From contig NZ_FZNR01000011.1 of NCBI RefSeq assembly GCF_900188005.1, positions 124,001 through 188,000 on the forward strand: 64,000 bases of DNA. The letters are read 5' to 3'. This document shows, piece after piece, positions 41,875 through 50,027 of this stretch (its first letter is position 1; each line of letters begins with the position of its first letter). The notes below the pieces were generated by a model. It was not told where the DNA came from, made no database searches, and worked only from the letters and a program-made list of their open reading frames with translations. Both the position numbers and the translations under genes were made by a program. The DNA comes from Actinoplanes regularis. Its GTDB lineage: Bacteria > Actinomycetota > Actinomycetes > Mycobacteriales > Micromonosporaceae.

Positions 41875-42117
41875 ATGTTGCTTCCCGCAAAGTGTGAGCA
41901 TCCGTTGTACGCCGCATTCCAGGCGAATGCCCCGGCTGTCGGAAGTCGAGTGACGACACCCGACGGTGACGGCCGCGTCGTCGCGCACAGCGTGCCGAAG
42001 GACGAGGTGGTCGTCCGCCTCGATACGGACGGTTCGCGCTGCTCGTGCTCCCGCGCCTCGGTCTGCGGCCCACGTCAGGCCCACGACGCCCAGTACAACC
42101 CGCCGCCCCAGCCGTAG
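41875..42117 (+). pseudogene. Displaced 3' end of the host PSP1/RicT gene, with attR
   Basis: From the attR core (41896-41903) onward the sequence encodes the native tail EHPLYAAFQANAPAVG, SVPKDEVVVRL and ASVCGPRQAHDAQ, in frame with the host N-part if the element is removed. A fortuitous ATG at 41875 reads into it (MLLPAKCEHPLY), so a 80-residue orphan tail could be made, but no binding site or promoter is evident. Confidence 0.88.
41896..41903. other. attR core of the PSP1 element
   Basis: GAGCATCC, identical to the attL core; element to the left, host PSP1 tail to the right. Confidence 0.75.
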
Positions 42118-42139
42118 TGACCGCCGATCCGGGTTCGCG

Positions 42140-43900
42140 TCAGTCGTAGGGGCTCTTCCGGGCGGCGAGCACGATCGGAGGCTCGATGCGATGGGTGGTC
42201 AGCGGCTCCTCCGGGCGTAGCCACGGTGCGTGTGAATCGCCGTCCGGGTCGGCGGACCACTTGCGGCAGACACGGTCGACGCCGAGTGGATGAATGGTCA
42301 GGGTACCGTCCGTGGCGATGTGCATCCGCAGGAAGCTCTTCGCGTCCTCGATGCCCTGTCCCGCGTACAACTCGTTGAGGTTGACGTCGAACGAACTCGC
42401 CACCAGCAGGTAAAGCGCGACCAACTGGGTCGCCAGGACGGCGATCAGCGGGCCGTAGAGGACTGTCGCCACCGCGATCTGCCCCGGCCAGGCCTGGAAG
42501 GGCAACCGCAACCACACCCAGGTGCCGCCGGCGGCCAGTGCGATCTGGGCCAGGCCGTGACCGGCCCCGAGAATCCAGTGCCGCGCGTGCCTCGCCGACG
42601 CGGCGCTCGGTGGCCTGGCGAACAGCACCGTACCCAGCATGATCAGCGTGAGCATCAGGACGAGCGGGATGCTGAACAGCCGCTGGAGGCTGCCGACCTG
42701 TCGGGCCGCGCCGGCCATCGGCAGCATGGTCAGCGTCTGAATGATGCCGAGCATGGTGGCGAATCCGGCGTTGCGCCGCGGCAACCGGTGAAACACGCCC
42801 CAGCCCAGCCTGCGGGAGATCTTCGGAGCGGGGAAGCGGGACACCAGCCGGTACTCCCGGCTGAGGCTGCGATTGCGGGTCAGCGTCTCCCGTGGTGGCA
42901 CCACGAGCCGATCAGGGAGCTTGTGGGTGCCCAGCAGGTATGCCCCACCGCCGCCGCAGGTGATCAGCTCGCGGTCCTCGCCGGTGTAGCGCGCGTAGTG
43001 GTGCAGGTCGCCGGAGACGAGAACCCGCACCTGCGCCTGGGTCGGGGCCAGGATGGTGCGGATGAAGTAGTCGATCGCGTCGTACACCTCAGGGTGGTTC
43101 TTTGCTTTCACCCAGGTCGGTGACGGTGTCATCAGGATGATGCGGTCGTCCGGCGTGATCTCCCGGGCGGCCTTCTCGAAGTAGAGCAGCTGCGGGTCGT
43201 CGATGTACGCCCCGAACTGCTCGTCCACCGCGAACACCCACCAGTTGTGCGGCAGCTTCACGGCGAAGTACGACCGGCGTTGCTCGGTGCGCCATCCGCC
43301 GATGTGACCGTCCTTACGGCGCGCGAAGAGGCGCAGGAAGGCGGTGAGGCCGTCGTACCAGTCATGATTTCCCGGCAGGGCGAAGAGCGTGGGTCGCGGT
43401 TCCCCGGCCGGCGCCTCCGGCAACGCCGCGCGGTACGGCCCCTTCATCCGGCTCTCGTAACCGTCGCCGCTGGCCAACGGGTAGACCTGGTCACCGCCCA
43501 TCAGCAGCAAGCGCCCGCGGGGCAGCGGGGCGCCGTCCACCGACAGCTCCGACTGGGCCAGCAGCCACGCGACCGAATAAGTCGCGTCGAAGCCGTCGCC
43601 CAGGTCGGCGACGTAATCCAGCCAGATCTCACCGTCGGCGGTCGTCGAGTGGTCGAAGAAGTCGTCGTCCAGCGCGTTCTGCAGCTCGCGTTTATCCATG
43701 TATGCACCGAAAAGGATGGCGAGCAGCGCGCGCAGCCCGGTGCTCAGCAGCAGGAGCGGCGAGAGCCAGCCGATCCGCCTTCTCGGGGTGAACCCGAGCT
43801 CTTGCGGATCGAGACTGATGGGGCGAGTCGGCGCGGTGTGCTCCGCGTCCGGAGCGGGGCGCGGTGGGGGAGCGACAGGCTTCGACTGATCGTCCGTCAC
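42140..43900 (-). CDS. Membrane-anchored metallophosphoesterase
   Basis: A 586-residue calcineurin-like phosphoesterase. The metal-binding blocks are DLGDGFDATYS, GGDQVYP, LPGNHDWYDG and SGDLHHYARY. One hydrophobic segment precedes the domain (LSPLLLLSTGLRALLAILFG) and about four to five follow (for example PLVLMLTLIMLGTVLF), with a C-terminal soluble tail. The substrate is unknown. GTG 43900 is chosen because TAGTGT lies 7 nt upstream; an ATG 30 nt further up has no binding site. Confidence 0.85.
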   Translation of the reverse strand: MTDDQSKPVAPPPRPAPDAEHTAPTRPISLDPQELGFTPRRRIGWLSPLLLLSTGLRALLAILFGAYMDKRELQNALDDDFFDHSTTADGEIWLDYVADLGDGFDATYSVAWLLAQSELSVDGAPLPRGRLLLMGGDQVYPLASGDGYESRMKGPYRAALPEAPAGEPRPTLFALPGNHDWYDGLTAFLRLFARRKDGHIGGWRTEQRRSYFAVKLPHNWWVFAVDEQFGAYIDDPQLLYFEKAAREITPDDRIILMTPSPTWVKAKNHPEVYDAIDYFIRTILAPTQAQVRVLVSGDLHHYARYTGEDRELITCGGGGAYLLGTHKLPDRLVVPPRETLTRNRSLSREYRLVSRFPAPKISRRLGWGVFHRLPRRNAGFATMLGIIQTLTMLPMAGAARQVGSLQRLFSIPLVLMLTLIMLGTVLFARPPSAASARHARHWILGAGHGLAQIALAAGGTWVWLRLPFQAWPGQIAVATVLYGPLIAVLATQLVALYLLVASSFDVNLNELYAGQGIEDAKSFLRMHIATDGTLTIHPLGVDRVCRKWSADPDGDSHAPWLRPEEPLTTHRIEPPIVLAARKSPYD

Positions 43901-43907
43901 GAAATGC

Positions 43908-43913
43908 ACACTA
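43908..43913 (-). promoter_or_regulatory. -10 element, leaderless start of the phosphoesterase gene
   Basis: On the minus strand TAGTGT is followed by GCATTTC and GTG 43900. Confidence 0.5.
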
Positions 43914-43997
43914 GTCGTGAGGTACGACATCGGCTCGCCCAGCGAGTCCGGCCCGGGTTCGAGATCGCTCCGCCGGTGTCGTAGACTTGTGAGCGTT

Positions 43998-44071
43998 GCC
44001 GCCTTAGCTCAGTCGGCTAGAGCGACGCACTCGTAATGCGTAGGTCGACGGTTCGATTCCGTCAGGCGGCT
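43998..44071 (+). tRNA. tRNA-Thr (CGT)
   Basis: A complete 74-nt cloverleaf: acceptor stem GCCGCCT with AGGCGGC, D arm GCTC...GAGC, anticodon stem ACGCA/TGCGT with loop CTCGTAA (anticodon CGT at 44032-44034), and T arm GACGG-TTCGATT-CCGTC. The CCA end is not encoded. Its 3' part is duplicated at 50028-50064, which marks it as an integration site. Confidence 0.97.
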
Positions 44072-44080
44072 CGGTAGAGA

Positions 44081-44105
44081 AAGCCCAGGTCAACGACCTG
44101 GGCTT
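44081..44105 (+). terminator. Terminator of tRNA-Thr
   Basis: An 11-bp stem (44081-44091 with 44095-44105) with a 3-nt loop is followed by a pyrimidine-rich CTTCTTTT. Confidence 0.85.
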
Positions 44106-44302
44106 CTTCTTTTGAACAGGTCGACGACGGTGTCCGGAGAGCCTGCGGTCCGCCGACGGACTCCGCCGCAGGCATGATCCGCCTGTCCCGAACCGCATGG
44201 TTGCGGATCATCGAGCGCATTCGGTGGCGTAGCGGACCGTCGCCGGAGCCAGCGCGCTTGTGCGGAGGCAGACCGAACAGAGGTAGTGAGGCTCCCGCCG
44301 AC

Positions 44303-44620
44303 TCAAGATCGCCGCCTCGGTTCGATCCTGCGCAGGTCCGAGCGCACGACCCATTCCTCGGCTGCCCGGATCTGCTGCTGGCGTTGCTCGACGAGGTCGG
44401 CGAGCTTGTCGAGGTCGGTAGCGACCAGCGGAGGCTCACCCAGCCGATCGTGGACGGCGTAGAAACAGCTCTCCGGCACCTCGGCGCAACGCACCCATCG
44501 CCTCCGAAGCGTGTGCAAGATCTGCCAACCGGGGAAGCGGCCCTCCAATGCCAGCTGTGCCCGCAGCTGTTCTCGTAGCTCTTGCCCGTCCGGCCACGGT
44601 CCATCGGGCATCGTGTCCAC
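44303..44620 (-). CDS. Hypothetical protein of the tRNA-Thr island
   Basis: About 105 residues, soluble, mostly helical: WPDGQELREQLRAQLALEG, GWQILHTLRRRW, and a C-terminal LDKLADLVEQRQQQIRAAEE helix. It follows the GWIH-family gene by 11 nt on the same strand. The start could be GTG 44620 or ATG 44611. No family is recognised. Confidence 0.6.
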   Translation of the reverse strand: MDTMPDGPWPDGQELREQLRAQLALEGRFPGWQILHTLRRRWVRCAEVPESCFYAVHDRLGEPPLVATDLDKLADLVEQRQQQIRAAEEWVVRSDLRRIEPRRRS

Positions 44621-44631
44621 TGCGGCGAACC

Positions 44632-44931
44632 TCAGCGTTCGCCCAGGAAATCGGCGGACGTTGAGCTCTGACCGTCACACCGACCGCTCGCGGCGAGAAT
44701 CTGCCCGATCGCCTCCACACGGGTGAACTCGCCCAGCGGCGTGCCCAGGGTCAGCGGTCCCGTCCGCAGGTAGGCCCGCCAGGTGTCGTTCCTGCCGTGG
44801 ATCCAACCCAGAAACGTGCCCTTGTACGACACGGCCACCCCGCCGAGCGACGTCCGTGACAGAGCGACACCGGAAGGAACCTCCGCAGAAGCCGGGATCT
44901 CGTCACGCCGTGACTGCTTCACGCCACCCAC
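44632..44931 (-). CDS. Small GWIH-motif protein, relative of the PSP1-element protein
   Basis: Up to 99 residues. VSYKGTFLGWIHGRNDTWRAY and the LGEFTRVEAIGQILAASG helix match the protein at 38858-39124 in spacing and motif. The start may be GTG 44931 or GTG 44922. It lies between two other small genes in a minus-strand operon that faces away from the XRE regulator at 45604. Confidence 0.68.
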   Translation of the reverse strand: MGGVKQSRRDEIPASAEVPSGVALSRTSLGGVAVSYKGTFLGWIHGRNDTWRAYLRTGPLTLGTPLGEFTRVEAIGQILAASGRCDGQSSTSADFLGER

Positions 44932-45143
44932 CGCCCCGCCTCACCAGACCCGCCACGAGCCCGGTACTCCTGCGCCGGCGTAAGGTTCCCGGCCCGGCCA
45001 ACCTGCGGCACCGCCCAACCAGGCACAGCCGGACGCGGCCGACTACGGATCGCCGCCAACGTCAACTCCAGGCAGGGCCACGGCAGACCACACGTGCAAC
45101 GGATACGACGGAACAACTTCCGCCTTGCTTTTCTATGCTGCAT
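44919..45143 (-). CDS. Small Cys-containing hypothetical protein (CGLPWPC)
   Basis: A 74-residue protein: a basic start (MQHRKARRKLFRR), IRCTCGLPWPCLEL with three cysteines, and a C-terminal QVGRAGNLTPAQEYRARGG segment seen in similar small Micromonosporaceae proteins. ATG 45143 has GGGGG about 6 nt upstream. It heads the small operon and overlaps the GWIH gene by up to 13 nt. Confidence 0.6.
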   Translation of the reverse strand: MQHRKARRKLFRRIRCTCGLPWPCLELTLAAIRSRPRPAVPGWAVPQVGRAGNLTPAQEYRARGGSGEAGRWVA

Positions 45144-45603
45144 CTCGACCCCCAGTCGATCGATGAACAGAGGCGGCCACCCGCACACGGCCAGCAGAAA
45201 GACGCCAGCAATGCGTAGCGGCAGACGGGCGATTCGTCGGAGACCGGCACGGCCGACTACGCAACGCATCGCTGCGAGAAGTCGGACCAGTACACGGCTC
45301 TCGCTCAGGCGGTCCGACGCGACTGTCTCGGTGAGCAATCAGGGCAGGCCCGACGTACCAGCTGAACGGTGACCGCGTCGGTCCGGACCGTCCGGCGCGG
45401 CGATCCCAAGCGCCAACCGCGCCCCTCGCAACCACGACATGACTGGGCAACCTGTTCGTTGATCTGCGCTCGTCATGTGTAAAGGGTCGGCCGAAAGACT
45501 CTTTCAACCCATTCCGTGGCGGTATCCCTTGACGGGATAGGTCGTAGGCAGGCCACGATGGATCACAACGAGACGCCGAAGCCCCGTCGGAGGGACGCCG
45601 CCG
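45144..45603. other. Divergent intergenic region with a regulator-type dyad
   Basis: About 460 bp between the small operon and the XRE-TPR gene. TATCCC-TTGAC-GGGATA (45523-45539) is a perfect 6-bp dyad 65 bp before the regulator start and could be its own operator. No gene is seen. Confidence 0.5.
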
Positions 45604-47019
45604 TTGAAGTCCGAGATCCCCGGCTCTATCTGGAACCGGCCCGACATGCTCACCGCGTTGCGGACGCGCGACATCGCTTACGTATTCCGGCTGGTACGCC
45701 AGCACGCCGGGATGTCGCAGACCGCGATCGGAAGCCTGATCGGGATGAGTCAGGGCAAGGTCAGCGGCATCATGGCCGGAAGCCAGCAGGTCACCACGCT
45801 CGACGTCTACGAGCGCATCGCCGAGGGCCTCCAGCTACCGGACACCGCTCGCATGACCCTCGGCCTGGCGCCCCGCGGTATCTCGGCCCGGGATGGTTCG
45901 AACTCTGACGCACCGGGCACGGTCAACCCCACGCGTAGCGTGGAGAGAGATCCGCGATCGGGGGAGGGCAACACCGTGCGACGCCGCGAGTTCGTCGGCC
46001 TCACCGGGGCCGCACTCTTCGGCGCCATCCTGGCGGAAGCCGAGCCGACCCCCGAACCCGCAGCCAGCGGCATCGACGACTTGGCCGCGGCACTGACCGA
46101 GATCCCGGTGCCAGCGACCAGCCCAGTCAACCTCACTGGCCTGTCCGCGACAGTTGCCGCCGCCAAGCGCGACTACCAAGCGTGCAAGTACGGCGAAGTG
46201 CTCACGATCCTGCCGCCGCTCCTACGCTCCCTGCGCACAGCATCCGCCACCGTCGACGGTCCCCAGCAGCGCAAGGCCCAGGCCCTATCCGTCGAGGCGT
46301 ACCACGTCGCCGCCTCCATCCTGCTCAAGCAGGGCGACAAGGGACTGGCCTGGCTCGCGGCAGATCGCAGCGTCCAGGCCGCTCAGCAGACCGAGATCCC
46401 ACTGATGATCGGCTCCAGCGCCCGGATCATCACCCACGCCCTGATGGACGGCGGCCACCACCGCGCCGCAGCCAGCAACGCCAGCAGTGCAGCCCAGCGC
46501 ATGGACGCCGCCCTCCCCCAGCCGACCGACGACGACCTATCGGTCTACGGCTCACTCCTACTCCGCGGCGCAATCGCCGCCGCCCACAACAGCGACCGCC
46601 ACACCAGTACCGAACTCCTCGACGAAGCCGAGCAGGCCGGCGACCGCTTGGGCCACGAGGGCAACCACATGTGGACCGCTTTTGGCCCCAACAACGTCCT
46701 GTGCCACCGCGTCAGCGCCGCCCTGCGATTTGGCGACGCTGGCACCGCCATCGACTACGCCCGCCGCATCGACCTCGACGCGCTGCCCATCAACGAACGC
46801 AAGGCCGTGCTCCTGCTCGACGTCACCCGCGCATTCCTGATGTGGGGCAAGCACGAACAAGCCCTCCACACGATCCAGGCCGCCGGCCAGATCGCACCCG
46901 AAGAGATCACCGGACGCCCCCGGATCCGCCAGCTCGTCGGCGACCTGGTCGCCACCGCACCCATCAGCGTCCGCCGCGAAGCCCGCGAGTTCGCCGACGC
47001 CCACGGGATCGCCGCATGA
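45604..47019 (+). CDS. XRE-family regulator with TPR-like sensor domain
   Basis: A 471-residue protein: N-terminal WNRPDMLTALRTRDIAYVFR, an HTH (GMSQTAIGSLIGMSQGKVSGIM), a linker with a RRREFVGLTGAALFGAILA segment, and a helical TPR-like region typical of large actinobacterial XRE regulators. TTG 45604 has GGAGGGA about 9 nt upstream; the in-frame ATG 45646 would remove conserved residues. It is coupled (ATGA) to a flavoprotein gene, a pair common in actinobacteria. Confidence 0.87.
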   Translation: MKSEIPGSIWNRPDMLTALRTRDIAYVFRLVRQHAGMSQTAIGSLIGMSQGKVSGIMAGSQQVTTLDVYERIAEGLQLPDTARMTLGLAPRGISARDGSNSDAPGTVNPTRSVERDPRSGEGNTVRRREFVGLTGAALFGAILAEAEPTPEPAASGIDDLAAALTEIPVPATSPVNLTGLSATVAAAKRDYQACKYGEVLTILPPLLRSLRTASATVDGPQQRKAQALSVEAYHVAASILLKQGDKGLAWLAADRSVQAAQQTEIPLMIGSSARIITHALMDGGHHRAAASNASSAAQRMDAALPQPTDDDLSVYGSLLLRGAIAAAHNSDRHTSTELLDEAEQAGDRLGHEGNHMWTAFGPNNVLCHRVSAALRFGDAGTAIDYARRIDLDALPINERKAVLLLDVTRAFLMWGKHEQALHTIQAAGQIAPEEITGRPRIRQLVGDLVATAPISVRREAREFADAHGIAA

Positions 47020-47543
47020 GCACCGACAGCAAAGTCCTCTACGTCGTCGTCTGCGCCGCCGGCCCCGCCGGCGAAGTCGGCCAGCTCGTCAAACTCGCCC
47101 AGGACGACGGCTGGACCGTCCAGATCATCGCCACGCCACCAGCACTCGACTTCATCGACGTCCCAGCCCTGGAGCAACAGACCGGCCGCCCCGTACGCAG
47201 CCAATACCGCAAACCCGGCGAGCCTCGAAGCCCCCGAGCCGACGCGATCATCGTCGCCCCGGCCACCTACAACACCATCAACAAGTTCGCCCAAGGAATC
47301 TCCGACACCTACGCCCTCGGCCTCCTCGCCGAAGCGCCCGGACTCGGCGTCCCCGTCGTCGTCCTGCCCTTCGTCAACAGCACGCTTGCCGGTCGTGCAC
47401 CGTTCCGCCGCAGTGTCGAACAACTACGAGCCGAAGGAATCCAGGTCCTTTTCGGGCAGGGCGAGTTTGAGCCCCACACCCCTGGAACCGGAGGCGATCG
47501 CTTGACTACTTACCCCTGGCTTCTCGCACTGCGACGCGTCTGA
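47016..47543 (+). CDS. Flavoprotein (phosphopantothenoylcysteine decarboxylase-like)
   Basis: A 175-residue HFCD-type flavoprotein. VLYVVVCAAGPAGEVGQLV opens a Rossmann-like fold, ADAIIVAPATYNTINKFAQGI is the FMN-binding signature with PATYNT, and VPVVVLPFVNSTLAG follows. The sequence lacks the CoaB half, so it is not a CoaBC enzyme; the substrate is unknown. The ATG overlaps the stop of the XRE-TPR gene. Confidence 0.88.
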   Translation: MSTDSKVLYVVVCAAGPAGEVGQLVKLAQDDGWTVQIIATPPALDFIDVPALEQQTGRPVRSQYRKPGEPRSPRADAIIVAPATYNTINKFAQGISDTYALGLLAEAPGLGVPVVVLPFVNSTLAGRAPFRRSVEQLRAEGIQVLFGQGEFEPHTPGTGGDRLTTYPWLLALRRV

Positions 47544-47670
47544 TCACCGGCACCACTGTCACGGTTTTCTCTGCCATGAGAGGACTGCCGCAGGGGAGGA
47601 CCCTGATCAACGACTCGCTCTGCAGCGCACAGCAGTACCTGTCCCATGCGCGAGGCGTCGAGTCTCGACC

Positions 47671-47763
47671 ATGGTGATCAAGAAGCGATGGCCGGCCGCC
47701 GGGCTGTACCACGTCTTCGAGCACACCTTCGACGAGCATTGGAGCGGTGGCTACCCCCGATGA
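47671..47763 (+). CDS. Possible 30-residue leader peptide
   Basis: A short frame starts at ATG 47671 (MVIKKRWPAAGLYHVFEHTF) and ends in an ATGA overlap with the next gene. It could be a coupling peptide or the remnant of a larger gene. No independent support. Confidence 0.3.
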   Translation: MVIKKRWPAAGLYHVFEHTFDEHWSGGYPR

Positions 47764-48578
47764 CTGACAACACCGACCTACTCCCCAGCGCCCACCAAGC
47801 CGTCGACCTCGCCCGCGACATCATGCGCACCATGCAACCCGGCGTCCTGACCGCCAAAGGTGACCGCGACATGGCCTCCGAAGTTGACTTTGCGATCGAG
47901 GAGCAGGTGCGGGCCTTCCTTGCTGAGCGAACCCCTGAGATCGGCTTCCTGGGCGAGGAGAACGGCACCAGCGGAGCCACCAGCAGCCTGTTGTGGGCGC
48001 TCGACCCCGTCGACGGCACTGTCAACTTTGTCCACGGCTCACCACTCTGCGCCATTTCTCTGGGCCTCATCGCCGAGAACCGACCTGTGCTCGGCGTCAT
48101 CGACTTGCCGTTTCTCGGAACCCGCTACTGCGCGGTGGAGGGCAATGGCGCTCACGCCAATGGCAAGCCCATTAGCGCCACCATGACTGAGCGGGTCGGT
48201 GAAGCTGTCGCAGCCATCGGTGACTACGCGGTAGGCGAAGGATCCGAAGAAAAGAATCAAGAAAGATTTGCGCTCACGCAGAGACTCGCCAGCAACATGC
48301 AGCGTATCCGTATGCATGGCTCGGCCGCCATTGACCTCGCATGGCTCGCTGAAGGAAGAATCGACGCAGTAGTCATGCTCGCCAATAAGCCATGGGACAC
48401 CGCAGCCGGAGTTATCATCGCTCGCGAAGCCGGCGCCGTTGTCATCGACAGTGATGGATCACAGCACGACATCAAATCGGCCGCAACGATTACGGCGAAC
48501 GCCAACCTGCTCCCGGCTTTCCTTGATGTCGTCAGTGCCCCGCCAGCGGGCCAGTATTTAGGGAAAGTTGCGCTGTAA
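47760..48578 (+). CDS. Inositol monophosphatase family protein
   Basis: A 272-residue Mg-dependent phosphatase. The metal sites are GEENG, LWALDPVDGTVNFVHG (DPxDGT) and the later KPWDTAAGVIIAREAG (WDxAAG). Substrates in the family include inositol phosphate, histidinol phosphate and sugar bisphosphates, and the neighbours do not decide between them. From about 48240 the codon use becomes less GC-rich, in line with transfer. ATG 47760 overlaps a short upstream frame. Confidence 0.9.
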   Translation: MTDNTDLLPSAHQAVDLARDIMRTMQPGVLTAKGDRDMASEVDFAIEEQVRAFLAERTPEIGFLGEENGTSGATSSLLWALDPVDGTVNFVHGSPLCAISLGLIAENRPVLGVIDLPFLGTRYCAVEGNGAHANGKPISATMTERVGEAVAAIGDYAVGEGSEEKNQERFALTQRLASNMQRIRMHGSAAIDLAWLAEGRIDAVVMLANKPWDTAAGVIIAREAGAVVIDSDGSQHDIKSAATITANANLLPAFLDVVSAPPAGQYLGKVAL

Positions 48579-48757
48579 TTCTCTGGTCCGAGAGGGCCCC
48601 GCCGAGGCTACTGATAATTCTGCATGTCTTCAAGGCTTTCTAAACGGGCGCTCACGCCGCAGTCTGAGCGCGAGCGACGACCCCGGCAGGTAGAGGTAAC
48701 GCGTTAACATTTCTTGACTTCTGCTCGCGAAACGCGACGCGCGGATAGTTTCGCTCG

Positions 48758-49120
48758 TTAGAGGTAACTTCTAACGGCAGTGAAAATTAGGTAGGCCGCA
48801 GATATTGCAATTAGGACTTCAAGTCCACCTACCAAGCTACCCGAGCCGCGGTCGTCGGTCCGATATTCCTGGAGTCTTTGGTTGAGTGACTTTCTGGCAT
48901 TGGGTGAAGTTTGGTTGAAATGGGTGGTTGATGTGTCGGCATCTTTGTTTTTCCGTTCAATTATGAATATGCAAATCCGTGTAGCTCCCCCAACTAGGAC
49001 GGCGATACCTGCTATGACGGAAGCGATCGAGTCTGCGATGCCGAGATCCACGATCCGCATGGTAGAGCGTCGATGCAATAAGGCTGGAAGCGAGTCGGCC
49101 CCTGCGTTAGATGCTGTCAC
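48758..49120 (-). CDS. Small two-helix membrane protein
   Basis: Up to 120 residues with two predicted membrane helices (IASVIAGIAVLVGGATRICIF and EVLIAISAAYLIFTAV) around a polar loop (ERKNKDADTSTTHFNQTS). The GC content is lower than that of the backbone. The start may be GTG 49120 or ATG 49060. Function unknown. Confidence 0.55.
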   Translation of the reverse strand: MTASNAGADSLPALLHRRSTMRIVDLGIADSIASVIAGIAVLVGGATRICIFIIERKNKDADTSTTHFNQTSPNARKSLNQRLQEYRTDDRGSGSLVGGLEVLIAISAAYLIFTAVRSYL

Positions 49121-49331
49121 CGAGTCATCGAATCCAATCCGCCGAATTGTACTGCTGGATTGATCTATTATGGATCAAGGCGCTGCGCAAGCGCGGCGCG
49201 GCCGGACGCGCTCGGCCTGCTGGCGGCGTGCGGCCGGCATCGGCCGACGCGCCGGCCAATTCCTGCTGCGGTGCGTGATTCGAGTTATGCCTCCGGCGGG
49301 AGCGCTCGGGCATCTGGGATGGTGGTGCCAT

Positions 49332-49450
49332 CCCGCCCACCGTCGACCCGGACGAAGTCGAGCAGACATGCTCCTGGGCGCCAAGGTCGTTCGTCCGGTT
49401 GGGCGCTCCACCTTGGCGCCCAGGAGCATGTCCGCTCCCCGGTGGGCGGG
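49332..49450. repeat. Long imperfect inverted repeat
   Basis: A perfect 22-bp arm (49366-49387) pairs with 49410-49431 around a 22-bp loop. Outer arms CCCGCCCACCG (49332-49342) and CGGTGGGCGGG (49440-49450) also pair. A smaller hairpin lies at 49316-49334. No transposase is nearby. It occupies the gap between the two membrane protein genes. Confidence 0.8.
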
Positions 49451-49543
49451 TCGACGCCGGACGGGATGGCTTGAGGTAGTACTCCAGCGACACAACGCGT
49501 TCTTTGTTGCTGGCGGCCTGAGTTGTTGCTGGTAGTGGGCTTC

Positions 49544-49549
49544 TACACT
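49544..49549 (+). promoter_or_regulatory. -10 element, leaderless start
   Basis: TACACT is followed by 7 nt and GTG 49557. Confidence 0.6.
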
Positions 49550-49556
49550 GCCGACC

Positions 49557-50003
49557 GTGGCTCAACTGCCGAGGTCTCGGACGTTCCTCCGAGTTTTCTT
49601 CACGCTTGCTCTGCTGCTCGTGCTCACCGGTCTGGCAGGCTCCATCTGGTCGAACCTGGATGACGCCCGGGGCGCTGACGTGGATGCCGAAGTGGTGCGC
49701 GTTGACAGCAGTGGCACTAAGCGGATGCTGACCGTCCGCTTCACCACGGCCGAAGGCCGAGTTTGTGAGGACTACTTCCGGTCCATGCTTGCCGAGCAAA
49801 GGACGGTTCGCGGTGGCGATGTCGTCAGGATTCACCACCCGAAGCAATACCCATGCGGCAATGCCCGGGATGTAGACGACTCGAGTCAGTGGGGGTCCAC
49901 GGTTGTTGCAGCCGTGTTGACCATCGTCTTCGGGATTGGCTGTTTTGTGGCCTGGGGGCCGCCGATCACGATGCCGCCGCAACGCTATGCCGACATGCCC
50001 TAG
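49557..50003 (+). CDS. Two-helix membrane protein (DUF3592-like)
   Basis: A 148-residue protein with a helix at each end (FFTLALLLVLTGLAGSIW and STVVAAVLTIVFGIGCFVAW) and an extracytoplasmic domain (VDAEVVRVDSSGTKRMLTV, VRGGDVVRIHHPKQYPCGNA) like DUF3592 proteins; two cysteines (RVCED, YPCGN) could form a disulfide. It is the last gene before the right border of the tRNA-Thr island. The leaderless hexamer supports GTG 49557. Confidence 0.7.
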   Translation: MAQLPRSRTFLRVFFTLALLLVLTGLAGSIWSNLDDARGADVDAEVVRVDSSGTKRMLTVRFTTAEGRVCEDYFRSMLAEQRTVRGGDVVRIHHPKQYPCGNARDVDDSSQWGSTVVAAVLTIVFGIGCFVAWGPPITMPPQRYADMP

Positions 50004-50027
50004 CCGTCTGACCTGGTTCGATGCTTG

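Larger units (their letters stand above)
36193..41903. mobile_element. 5.7-kb serine-integrase element inserted in the PSP1/RicT gene
   Basis: The element is bounded by an 8-bp direct repeat and carries, left to right, a replacement PSP1 3' end, a resolvase with an inverted-repeat site, paired iteron-like repeats, PPC and XRE genes, three small genes, a noncoding AT-richer stretch with several hairpins, and a large serine integrase whose start lies 40 bp from attR. Base composition drops below the flanks, most clearly at 39.8-40.3 kb. No conjugation, replication or phage structural gene is present, so it may be a satellite or a reduced integrative element. Confidence 0.88.

Noticed and set aside
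44062..44604. 180-codon minus-strand frame beginning in the tRNA terminator region
   Set aside because: It overlaps the better supported frame at 44303-44620 and crosses the tRNA terminator.
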